A DNA stretch of 5,502 nt from Alphaproteobacteria bacterium (GTDB taxonomy: Bacteria > Pseudomonadota > Alphaproteobacteria > Micropepsales > Micropepsaceae): NCBI GenBank assembly GCA_028869725.1, contig JAGWRJ010000100.1, forward strand, positions 1 to 5,502, written 5' to 3'. Numbering within the stretch: position 1 is the first letter of the stretch; each line of letters opens with the position of its first letter. Position numbers and translations under genes: made by a program. The notes beneath the pieces are model-generated. The model had not been told where the DNA came from and made no database searches. It worked only from the letters and a program-made list of their open reading frames with translations. Of the stretch, positions 1-5,502 are shown one piece after another.

Positions 1-1031
1 ACGGCAAGAGCAGCCCGATGGGCGTCAAGTCCATCGCCACCTGGCTCAACGCCCACAACATCCGCACGCGAGACGGCGGACGCTGGGGCCTGGCGGCGGT
101 GCATCTCGTTCTGACGCGCGAGACCTATATCGGCCGCCACCACTTCAACACGCGCGATCACAAGACCAGGGAGGCGAAGCCGGAATCCGAGCACGCCATC
201 ATGGACGTGCCGCCCATCGTGACCGAAACCGAGTTCAAGATGGTGCGGGAGAATTTGAAAGCGCGCAGCCCGCAATGGATGGCGCCGCGCGCCGTTGGCG
301 GACCGACGTTGCTCACCGGCATTTGCTTCTGCGCCGCCTGCGGCGGGGCCATGACGCTCGGAACGGGAAAGGGCGGGCGCTATCGCTACTATACCTGTTC
401 GACCAAACGGCGGATGGGCGAAACCGGCTGCCGCGGTCTGACCGTGCCGATGGACAAGCTCGACAAGGCTGTCGCCGACCATCTCGAAGGACGGTTGCTC
501 GATCCGCAGCGGATGGCGCGCATGTTGAGCGACTTGCTTGACCGTCGTGAGGATTGGGTCGAACGGCGCTACGGCCACGTTACGGAACTGCGCCAGCGCG
601 CGGCCGAAGCCGAAGCCAAGCTGAAGCGTCTCTATGAGGCCATCGAGAACGGCGTGGTCGATATGGCGGACTCGTCGCTCAGGGAGCGCGTTGCCGAGTT
701 GACCGGCATCCGCGATCAGGCGATCGCCGACGCGGAGCGGGCGACGGCGGCGATCGAGAGACTTGGTCCGGCAGTCACGTCCAACAGCCTCAGAACCTTC
801 GTCCTCGGCGCACGCCGCAAGCTGCGGAACGAAGATGGAACCTATCGGCGGGACCATTTGCGGGCCTTGGCCCAGCGCGTCGAGGTCGTCGATCGCAGCG
901 AGATTCGCATCATGGGGTCCAAGACCGAGCTTTTGCGGACTCTCGTCGCTGCTGCGAGCGTAGATTCGGCTCCTTTCGGAGTTCCGAGTTTTGTACCGAA
1001 GTGGCGCACCCGACAGGATTCGAACCTGTGA
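1..1031 (+). CDS. Large serine recombinase (element integrase), 5'-truncated by the window edge
   Basis: Site-specific DNA recombinase of the large serine type, presumably the enzyme that integrates and excises a mobile element. The frame is open at the left edge (first full codon at 3), so the N-terminal resolvase domain with the catalytic serine is outside the window; the ATG at 18 is internal, not the start. Counting from codon 3, 342 residues are visible. Residues 8-80 match the recombinase DNA-binding domain (SIATWLN, then the VLTRETYIG motif). A zinc ribbon follows with C110, C113, C132 and C143 (CAACGG, then YYTC). A charged coiled coil covers about 185-255, then a C-terminal tail. The frame continues into the tRNA-Arg gene: the last nine residues, WRTRQDSNL, and the TGA are the antisense of the tRNA 3' end. 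The gene is convergent with the tRNA and the operon beyond it. It is richer in G+C than those genes, which fits horizontal transfer. Family assignment is firm; the element's identity cannot be seen. Confidence 0.93.
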   Translation, partial: GKSSPMGVKSIATWLNAHNIRTRDGGRWGLAAVHLVLTRETYIGRHHFNTRDHKTREAKPESEHAIMDVPPIVTETEFKMVRENLKARSPQWMAPRAVGGPTLLTGICFCAACGGAMTLGTGKGGRYRYYTCSTKRRMGETGCRGLTVPMDKLDKAVADHLEGRLLDPQRMARMLSDLLDRREDWVERRYGHVTELRQRAAEAEAKLKRLYEAIENGVVDMADSSLRERVAELTGIRDQAIADAERATAAIERLGPAVTSNSLRTFVLGARRKLRNEDGTYRRDHLRALAQRVEVVDRSEIRIMGSKTELLRTLVAAASVDSAPFGVPSFVPKWRTRQDSNL

Positions 1032-1035
1032 CCTC
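985..1035. other. Putative attachment site / element-chromosome junction at the tRNA 3' end
   Basis: The recombinase coding sequence meets the tRNA gene exactly at its CCA end (1002), and the frame carries on until a TGA at 1029-1031 inside the T arm. Elements that integrate at a tRNA usually carry a copy of the tRNA 3' end, so the gene is rebuilt on insertion; the shared core would then lie somewhere between the T loop and the CCA. The second copy would be at the far end of the element, outside the window, so neither the core nor its exact borders can be defined here. The span given is a guess around the junction. Confidence 0.45.
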
Positions 1036-1078
1036 TGCCTTCGGAGGGCAGCACTCTATCCAGCTGAGCTACGGGTGC
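1002..1078 (-). tRNA. tRNA-Arg(CCG)
   Basis: Complete 77-nt tRNA, decoding CGG. The acceptor stem GCACCCG/CGGGTGC pairs fully, followed by discriminator G and an encoded CCA (1002-1004 on the plus strand reads tgg). The D arm is GCTC-AGCTGGATA-GAGT with one terminal G-U pair. The anticodon stem CTGCC/GGCAG holds the loop CTCCGAA, anticodon CCG at 1042-1044. The variable loop is AGGTC, and the T arm is ACAGG-TTCGAAT-CCTGT. All invariant positions (T8, GG in the D loop, TTCGAAT) are present, so the gene should be functional. Its 3' 30 bases are overlapped antisense by the serine recombinase frame, making this tRNA the likely insertion target of the element to the left. It lies 61 nt downstream of the M20 hydrolase stop on the same strand. 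Confidence 0.98.
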
Positions 1079-1079
1079 G

Positions 1080-1133
1080 CGGCGGCCAAGCTATAGCGGA
1101 GCCCGGACCGCCCCGCAAACCCTTTGGCCGCCG
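1080..1133. repeat. 10-bp inverted repeat flanking the tRNA promoter
   Basis: CGGCGGCCAA at 1080-1089 is the exact reverse complement of TTGGCCGCCG at 1124-1133, leaving a 34-nt centre. The centre contains the candidate -10 and -35 boxes and a weak inner pairing (GCGG 1096-1099 with CCGC 1108-1111). There is no T-run after either arm, so it does not look like an ordinary intrinsic terminator for the M20 gene. It may be a protein-binding palindrome, a weak transcript hairpin, or chance in G+C-rich DNA. Confidence 0.5.
1090..1118 (-). promoter_or_regulatory. Candidate sigma70-type promoter for tRNA-Arg
   Basis: On the minus strand, TTGCGG (1113-1118) and TATAGC (1090-1095) are separated by 17 nt, which suits a housekeeping promoter. 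The -10 box ends 11 nt before the first tRNA base, giving a leader of only a few nucleotides. The stretch between the -10 box and the tRNA is very G+C rich, as in stable-RNA promoters. The -35 box matches the consensus only in its TTG part. The tRNA could also be reached by read-through from the upstream operon. The two hexamers lie in the loop of a 10-bp inverted repeat. Confidence 0.5.
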
Positions 1134-1139
1134 GCCCGA

Positions 1140-2564
1140 CTAGCCGGCCAGAGACTTCATCAGCCGATAGGTGAGCTCCACCGTCTGATAGAAGGTGCTT
1201 GCCCGCATCCGCTCATTACGGCCGTGCATGCGCAGGTCATGGAGATCGTTCCAGCCACCGCCGATCCCGTAGCTTGGAATTCCGGCTTTTCGGGTAAAGA
1301 TGGAGTCGCTGGCCCCAGCTGCCATTTCCGGCACCACCGGCACGCCTGGCCACATGCTGTGGACCACGGATGCAACCTTCTCAAGAAGCGCGGGCCTCGG
1401 CGGCGATTCTGGTGCCGTCGTGACGTCCGTCAAGCTCGTAAAGTGGAGCTTGGGATCCGCCATTACGGTCTTGAGCGCCGCCTCGGTTTCGGCCGGGGTT
1501 TCGTCGGGCATTACACGACACTGGATAGTCGCCGTTGCCCGACTGGGCAGGGCGTTTTCCTGCACACCAGCCTTGAGCATCGTTGCCACGCAAGTCGTGT
1601 GTAAAATCGCGTTAAAGGCTGGATCCTTGGCCAGTCGCTGTGCAGCAGCAATGTCCACCTCAGTCTCGCGCGACAGGGCCAGCATATCAGTGCGCCGCTG
1701 TCCTGAGGCCTCCTGCGCCATGCGTGCAAAATAAAGCCGCGTTGTGGTATTGGTTTTAAAGGGGAAGCTGTATCGCGACAGCTTCGTCAGATCGCCGGCA
1801 AGCTCGTAAATCGCATTATCGGGACGAGGTTCAGAACTGTGGCCACCGCGATTGGTCACGGTGGCGTCATAGGTCACATAGATCTTCTGAACGGTTTCGA
1901 TACCGAAGGCAATGCGTTTGCCATCCAGTATTTCGCCGCTGCCTCCATCCGGATTGATGATGAGGCCAGCGTCGATCAGCTTGGGGTCGTGGGTCAGAAG
2001 GTATTCAGGGCCATCCTGGTCCTGGCCCACCTCTTCGTCGGCGGTAAAGGCGGCAATGATGTCGCGTTCTGGAACGTAATGCTCCTGATGAAGACGGATC
2101 ATGCTGGCAGCCATCGCCGCATCCTCGTCCTTCATGTCCGAGGTGCCACGCCCGTAGAACCAGCCATTTTTCCCGGTAAACTTGAAGGGTGGGACGCTCC
2201 AGTCGTCGGCTTTGGCGTCCACGACATCCATATGGCCCATCCACATCACCGGCTTGTAAGCCGGATCTCCATGATGGCGGCCCTTGATGCGTACTATGAC
2301 ATTGACCTGATTTGGGTGGGCGGCCTCGGGCACCACCACTATGTCACGATCGCTAAACCCTCCTGCCTTAAGATATTTGACAATGATCTTCGCGACCTGG
2401 GCCGTTCCGATGTCGTGCACCGAACGCACCTCGACGATATCCCGGAACAGGTCATGCGCGAGGCGAGCATTGGCCGGTGGCGGTGTTAGCACTTCACCTT
2501 GAGCTCCGGTGGCCAACAGGAGCGCACAGGATGCGGCGCCAAGAAGATATAACGGATTTCTCAT
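1140..2564 (-). CDS. Secreted M20-family metallohydrolase (peptidase/amidohydrolase)
   Basis: Predicted exported zinc hydrolase of the M20 family (carboxypeptidase G2/DapE/ArgE/aminoacylase fold), 474 residues, the usual length. An N-terminal signal peptide (MRNPLYLL, then a hydrophobic core to ATGAQG, cleavage near 23) predicts a periplasmic or outer location. The metal and catalytic set is complete: H111 and D113 in GHMDVVD, D143 in GRGTSDMKD, general base E177 with ligand E178 in TADEEVG, D206 in NPDGG, and H447 in MHGRNER. The dimerisation domain starts near 225 and carries H242 in RGGHSS. The family cleaves peptide or amide bonds near a free carboxylate; the substrate cannot be told. I chose the ATG at 2564 because it begins the signal peptide and has a G-rich Shine-Dalgarno-like GGGGGA just upstream. 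A longer frame opens at a TTG (2618) directly after the previous gene's stop but would place 18 polar residues before the signal peptide. Last gene of the parAB operon, ending TAG. Confidence 0.93.
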   Translation of the reverse strand: MRNPLYLLGAASCALLLATGAQGEVLTPPPANARLAHDLFRDIVEVRSVHDIGTAQVAKIIVKYLKAGGFSDRDIVVVPEAAHPNQVNVIVRIKGRHHGDPAYKPVMWMGHMDVVDAKADDWSVPPFKFTGKNGWFYGRGTSDMKDEDAAMAASMIRLHQEHYVPERDIIAAFTADEEVGQDQDGPEYLLTHDPKLIDAGLIINPDGGSGEILDGKRIAFGIETVQKIYVTYDATVTNRGGHSSEPRPDNAIYELAGDLTKLSRYSFPFKTNTTTRLYFARMAQEASGQRRTDMLALSRETEVDIAAAQRLAKDPAFNAILHTTCVATMLKAGVQENALPSRATATIQCRVMPDETPAETEAALKTVMADPKLHFTSLTDVTTAPESPPRPALLEKVASVVHSMWPGVPVVPEMAAGASDSIFTRKAGIPSYGIGGGWNDLHDLRMHGRNERMRASTFYQTVELTYRLMKSLAG

Positions 2565-2567
2565 AAG

Positions 2568-2573
2568 TCCCCC
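2568..2573 (-). promoter_or_regulatory. Ribosome binding site supporting the M20 ATG start
   Basis: GGGGGA read on the minus strand, three bases before the ATG at 2562-2564. The spacing is short if the whole hexamer is used, about five bases if the first four Gs pair. It favours the internal ATG over the upstream TTG at 2618, which would have to rely on re-initiation after the preceding stop. Confidence 0.5.
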
Positions 2574-2618
2574 GATCGTTACGCCCGTGAGCCTAGATTG
2601 AGATCGCACGTCACACAA

Positions 2619-3695
2619 TCACAGCGCAGCAAGAGCCCTAGCGACGACGGCCTGGCCATGTGCCCACACCATTGCCTTCCAATCTTCGCGATCAGGATAG
2701 AACGCATCACGGATCTGTCGCTTTATGTCCGCGCCGTGAGGGTAGTCAGCAGGAGCATGACAGCAGAGCCAGTTATCCTTGCGCAAAGCCTCGAACACAG
2801 CAGCTACGGGCTCCGTCCCGACCTCCAGCGCTACAAAGGTCAGGCTGCGTGTTCCCATCCAGGCAGCCATCGCACTATCGATCGTGCCATGCAGATGGGC
2901 CGACAGTGACTGCCCATCGGCTGTGGAGAGTACGCTCGTTCCCCAGATGCGTCGCGCCCGATCAAAGGCAGCAGAGCCGGATTGTGCTTCGGTGATTATC
3001 TCTGCAGCACCGTACTCGCCCAGGCCGGTATGAAAGTCGATGACAATCAGCCGCTCGACATCCTTGAGTTCTTCGTCGAGTACGTCCTTCAGCATGCGTA
3101 GCGACCAGGACAGTTTCGCCCCGCCATAGTAGATACCGTCGGGATGGCGATACTGACCGCGCGATAGGGCAGCCTGAAGCGTAAAGCTGCCATGTTTGGC
3201 GCCAAACGCTGCTAGTACCCTGTTCGCCGCTGCAAACGCGTCGGGCGAAATATCCCTAGGGGCCGCAGCGTCCGCCAGAAGATCATAGTCTTGATTGGCC
3301 GGCGGCTGAGTGTGGTCGACAAAATTGCGATTGATATCGGCATTGTCTTCGTTCACGCGTCGGTCAAAGGAAAATCCGTAAGGGTTGAGCGCGTGCAGCA
3401 GGACCAGCTTGCTGCCAGCCGGGACGCGCGCCGCAAGACCCTCACGCAGAAGGGTCGTCTGGATACCGGAACCGAAATATCCCTCCACGCCGTGGGTGCC
3501 CGAGATCAGAAGCAGTGCCGATCTGGCATCACGACGTCCAGCCCAGGCCGTGTCGAGAAACAGCGGGGCGCCATCATGGCCCTTGATACCAGGTAGCAGG
3601 CGGCTGGTTACACCGAGTTCTGCCGCTTCAGCGGCGGCAATGAAGGCCGTGCGCGCTGCGCGATAGTGATCGGGGAAGAACAGGGTCGAGGTCAC
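2619..3695 (-). CDS. DUF2817 family, M14-like zinc metallopeptidase
   Basis: A 358-residue protein of the DUF2817 family (PF10994), related to M14 carboxypeptidases and succinylglutamate desuccinylase-type enzymes. Visible active-site motifs in order: zinc ligands H68 and E71 in GTHGVEGYFGS, NPYGF at 104-108, the substrate-binding NADINRNF at 118-125, the third zinc ligand H222 in IDFHTGLGEYG, and the likely catalytic glutamate E291 in ALEVGT. All residues expected for a working M14-type site are present. No signal peptide or membrane segment is visible, so it is probably cytoplasmic. The natural substrate of the family is not known to me. The start is a GTG whose GTGA overlaps the parB stop (3692-3695). 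No Shine-Dalgarno is visible, so translation is probably coupled to parB. The M20 gene follows after 54 nt. No truncation or missing motif is apparent. Confidence 0.92.
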   Translation of the reverse strand: MTSTLFFPDHYRAARTAFIAAAEAAELGVTSRLLPGIKGHDGAPLFLDTAWAGRRDARSALLLISGTHGVEGYFGSGIQTTLLREGLAARVPAGSKLVLLHALNPYGFSFDRRVNEDNADINRNFVDHTQPPANQDYDLLADAAAPRDISPDAFAAANRVLAAFGAKHGSFTLQAALSRGQYRHPDGIYYGGAKLSWSLRMLKDVLDEELKDVERLIVIDFHTGLGEYGAAEIITEAQSGSAAFDRARRIWGTSVLSTADGQSLSAHLHGTIDSAMAAWMGTRSLTFVALEVGTEPVAAVFEALRKDNWLCCHAPADYPHGADIKRQIRDAFYPDREDWKAMVWAHGQAVVARALAAL

Positions 3696-4543
3696 GGGCG
3701 GCTGAGGCGGCGAACGAGATCGTCAAGTTGTTCGAGCGTCTTATAGGTGATGCTCAGATGTCCTCCGGCCCTGCCGTGATCGGCAATATCGACCTTGAGC
3801 CCCAGCGCATTCGTGAGGCTGTGCTCCAGTGCCCTGGTGTCTGGATCCTTCTCGGGCCGATGATGACCTTTACGCCCTGAGGTGCGCTTCTCGGCCTGGC
3901 GTACATTGAGTCCGGCTTCGACAATCTGGTGGGCGAGAGCTTCGGCGTCCGGCCGTCCAACCAGGGTGCGGGCATGACCGGCTGTGAGCTTACCCTCCCG
4001 CACAAGAGTTTTGACTGCGTCGGGCAATTTGAGCAGACGCAGGGTGTTGGCGACATGGCTCCGGCTTTTGCCTACCTCGGTCGCGAGTTTTTCCTGTGTG
4101 TAGCCGAAGCGATCGATCAGCTCTTCGTAGGCGGCCGCCTCTTCGATCGCATTGAGATCGGAACGCTGTACGTTTTCGATGATCGCAAGTTCGAGCGATT
4201 CAGAGTCGCTCAGCTCGCGTACAACGACTGGTACCTCATGCAGTTTGGCGAGTTGTGCTGCACGCCAGCGCCGCTCCCCGGCAACGATCTCGTACTGGCC
4301 GGCCTCGTCAGGAACGGGCCGAACGAGAATGGGTAGCAGAACGCCTTTTTCCCGGATCGAGTTCGAAAGATCTTGGAGATCTTCTTCCTGAAAGGTCTTG
4401 CGCGGCTGAAAACGGTTCGGCCGCAGGAAGGCAACAGGCAGAGTGCGCAATGCCTTCGCGCTGCGCGCATCCGCTGCAGGCGCCGAGCCGATCAGGGAGG
4501 ACAGGCCGCGACCAAGTCCGCGTGCACGGTCATCGGCCATCAT
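3692..4543 (-). CDS. parB: Chromosome partitioning protein ParB (parS-binding CTPase)
   Basis: DNA-binding clamp protein that loads at parS near the replication origin, spreads using CTP, and works with ParA (and usually SMC) in origin segregation. The 283 residues give the normal chromosomal ParB layout. An N-terminal ParA-contacting motif LGRGLSSLIG lies at 10-19. The ParB/Srx-like CTP-binding domain follows, with motifs RPNRFQPRK (41-49), GERRWRA (89-95) and ENVQRSDL (123-130). The helix-turn-helix region that reads parS is about 148-172 (YTQEKLATEVGKSRSHV). A basic linker lies near 216-232 and a C-terminal dimerisation domain from about 236. The ATG at 4543 overlaps the parA stop in ATGA; a second ATG follows at once, so the first two methionines are alternatives. 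The TGA overlaps the GTG of the DUF2817 gene. No complete parS site is visible in the window. Confidence 0.98.
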   Translation of the reverse strand: MMADDRARGLGRGLSSLIGSAPAADARSAKALRTLPVAFLRPNRFQPRKTFQEEDLQDLSNSIREKGVLLPILVRPVPDEAGQYEIVAGERRWRAAQLAKLHEVPVVVRELSDSESLELAIIENVQRSDLNAIEEAAAYEELIDRFGYTQEKLATEVGKSRSHVANTLRLLKLPDAVKTLVREGKLTAGHARTLVGRPDAEALAHQIVEAGLNVRQAEKRTSGRKGHHRPEKDPDTRALEHSLTNALGLKVDIADHGRAGGHLSITYKTLEQLDDLVRRLSRP

Positions 4544-5376
4544 GCTGCGTAACTCGCCCGTTCGCGTTTGATCATCTCGCCGGCCAGCTTGATGTAGGCC
4601 TGACTTCCGGGGCAGCGCAAATCATAAACCAACGCAGGCAGTCCATGGCTCGGCGCTTCGGAAATTCGTACATTGCGTGGAATCATGGTGTCATAGACCT
4701 TTTCGCCCATATGGGCGCGCACGTCCTCGGCCACCTGCACGGCAAGCCGGTTGCGTTTGTCGAACATGGTGAGAATGATTCCCTGGATTTCCAAATGCGG
4801 GTTCAGATTGGCCCGAACCAGATCGATGGTTTTGAGAAGCTGGGAAAGACCTTCAAGGGCAAAAAACTCGCATTGCAGGGGCACCACGACCGCATCAGCG
4901 GCCGCCATCGCATTGACGGTCAGCAGCGTCAAAGAGGGTGGGCAATCAATCAAGACATAGGTAAACTTTTCGACATGATCTGGTAATGATCGCATGGCCT
5001 CACGCAGGACGTAGTTGCGGTCGGCGCGATCGACGAGTTCGAGCTCGGCCCCTGACAGGTCCACCGTTGACGGAACCAGCCAGAGATTTGGAATTCTGGT
5101 CGGCATGACCGCCCCGGCGAGGCTGGTTTCACCGATCAGCACATCATAGATGGTGCGTGAGCGCTCGTGAGCGGCAATGCCAAGCCCGGTCGACGCGTTG
5201 CCTTGCGGATCGATGTCGATAATCAGCGTCGACTGGCCTATCGCGGCCAGGGCCGTACCAAGGTTGATGGCGGTCGTCGTCTTGCCTACGCCGCCCTTCT
5301 GGTTGGCGACCACAAGCACACGGGGCCTTTTTCCGGGCGCCTCAGCGGGCCGGGCGGCGCCTTTCGGTACCGGCAT
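4540..5376 (-). CDS. parA: Chromosome partitioning ATPase ParA
   Basis: MinD/ParA-type ATPase that binds the nucleoid as an ATP dimer and moves ParB-parS complexes. The 278 residues carry the deviant Walker A KGGVGKTTT (27-35, with signature lysine K27 and P-loop K32), the Walker A' DIDPQGN (54-60), Walker B VLIDCPPS (141-148), and the conserved IPRNVRISEAPSHG block (232-245). A 17-residue proline- and alanine-rich N-terminal extension precedes the core; it is shorter than the DNA-binding N-terminus of plasmid type Ia ParA, so this is a chromosomal (Soj-like) form. The ATG at 5376 has a good Shine-Dalgarno (GGGAG, 7-nt spacing) lying inside the end of rsmG, which the gene overlaps by 35 nt. 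It overlaps parB by 4 nt, so ParA and ParB output is likely coupled. No dedicated promoter was recognised; one could lie in rsmG. Confidence 0.98.
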   Translation of the reverse strand: MPVPKGAARPAEAPGKRPRVLVVANQKGGVGKTTTAINLGTALAAIGQSTLIIDIDPQGNASTGLGIAAHERSRTIYDVLIGETSLAGAVMPTRIPNLWLVPSTVDLSGAELELVDRADRNYVLREAMRSLPDHVEKFTYVLIDCPPSLTLLTVNAMAAADAVVVPLQCEFFALEGLSQLLKTIDLVRANLNPHLEIQGIILTMFDKRNRLAVQVAEDVRAHMGEKVYDTMIPRNVRISEAPSHGLPALVYDLRCPGSQAYIKLAGEMIKRERASYAA

Positions 5377-5502
5377 GGCGGATCTCCCGGATCATGAAAA
5401 TCGTAGCGGACGGCGCAGTCTGGCTTGATCGGCGCTCAACCCGCATAGTCCAGCATTCGGCCGCAGCGGTCAATTCGGCTTCTGCCGTTTGACCCTTGAG
5501 AA
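5342..5502 (-). CDS. rsmG: 16S rRNA (guanine-N7) methyltransferase RsmG, C-terminal end (partial)
   Basis: The frame is open at the right edge (first full codon 5498-5500) and gives 52 residues to the TGA at 5342-5344. The visible part begins LKGQTAEAELTAA, then the WTMRVER strand, and ends IFMIREIRHAG plus a basic tail. That is the C-terminal pattern of alphaproteobacterial RsmG (GidB): the KGQ...E loop and the closing beta strands. RsmG methylates G527 of 16S rRNA (E. coli numbering) using S-adenosylmethionine; its SAM-binding core lies outside the window. Position supports the call, because rsmG directly precedes parA-parB in many bacteria. The final 11 codons and the stop lie over the start of parA in another frame. 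This piece has no start codon of its own in the window and is easily missed. Confidence 0.88.
   Translation of the reverse strand, partial: LKGQTAEAELTAAAECWTMRVERRSSQTAPSATIFMIREIRHAGTERRRPAR
5384..5388 (-). promoter_or_regulatory. Ribosome binding site of parA
   Basis: GGGAG on the minus strand, seven bases before the ATG at 5374-5376. It lies inside the rsmG coding sequence and fixes the parA start, since no other methionine or strong site occurs before the Walker A motif. Confidence 0.75.

Noticed and set aside
18..20. ATG as the start of the recombinase
   Set aside because: The frame is open upstream to the window edge, and a protein starting here would lack the catalytic domain; it is an internal methionine of a gene cut by the window.
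966..987. Small hairpin (CTCC-TTTC-GGAG, GAAA loop on the minus strand) left of the tRNA, considered as its terminator
   Set aside because: Only four base pairs plus a bulged extension, no T-run on either strand, and it is within recombinase codons.
1839..2489. 216-codon open frame on the plus strand
   Set aside because: It lies antisense within the M20 gene, and its protein shows no recognisable motif, while the minus strand carries a complete active site.
2565..2618. Upstream extension of the M20 gene to a TTG at 2618
   Set aside because: It would put 18 polar residues before a clear signal peptide. The ATG at 2564 has its own G-rich upstream site, so the stretch is better read as a short intergenic gap.
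4255..4986. 243-codon open frame on the plus strand
   Set aside because: It runs antisense across the parA-parB junction; both minus-strand proteins are unmistakable and the plus-strand product has no family features.
5126..5132. GTTTCAC, resembling one half of a parS palindrome
   Set aside because: The other half (GTGAAAC) is absent; the following bases are CGATCAG. It lies within parA coding sequence, so it is most likely chance.

Overview
The window looks like a piece of an alphaproteobacterial chromosome. The evidence is the rsmG-parA-parB gene order (typical of the origin-proximal region), a plain chromosomal-type ParA/ParB pair, and a tRNA-Arg(CCG) with the CCA encoded in the gene. The signal-peptide M20 hydrolase and the DUF2817 protein would suit a sphingomonad-like lineage, but that is a loose guess. 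Base composition differs between the two sides of the tRNA. In 60-base lines I counted by hand, the left side is about 63-70% G+C and the operon on the right mostly 45-62%.

Left part (1 to about 1001, plus strand): the 3' two-thirds or so of a large serine recombinase gene. Its catalytic domain lies off the left edge. It keeps part of the recombinase domain, a four-cysteine zinc ribbon, a coiled coil and a C-terminal tail. The reading frame runs straight into the 3' end of a minus-strand tRNA-Arg(CCG) gene (1002-1078). Its last nine residues and stop codon are antisense tRNA sequence. This looks like the end of an integrated element seated at the tRNA 3' end, with the rest of the element beyond the left edge.

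Right part (1079 to 5502, all minus strand): transcription runs from right to left. The C-terminal end of rsmG (16S rRNA methyltransferase) overlaps the start of parA. parA overlaps parB by 4 nt (ATGA), and parB overlaps a DUF2817/M14-like metallopeptidase by 4 nt (GTGA). After a 54-nt gap comes a secreted M20 metallohydrolase. The M20 stop lies 61 nt before the tRNA, and a candidate tRNA promoter in that gap sits inside a 10-bp inverted repeat. ParA and ParB segregate the chromosome origin. The two peptidases appear to be transcribed with them but have no obvious functional link to segregation.

I see no CRISPR array, insertion sequence, complete parS site or convincing intrinsic terminator. 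The only gene-free stretches are the short gaps at 1079-1139 and 2565-2618. The genes themselves belong to known families. The most interesting point is the recombinase-tRNA junction.
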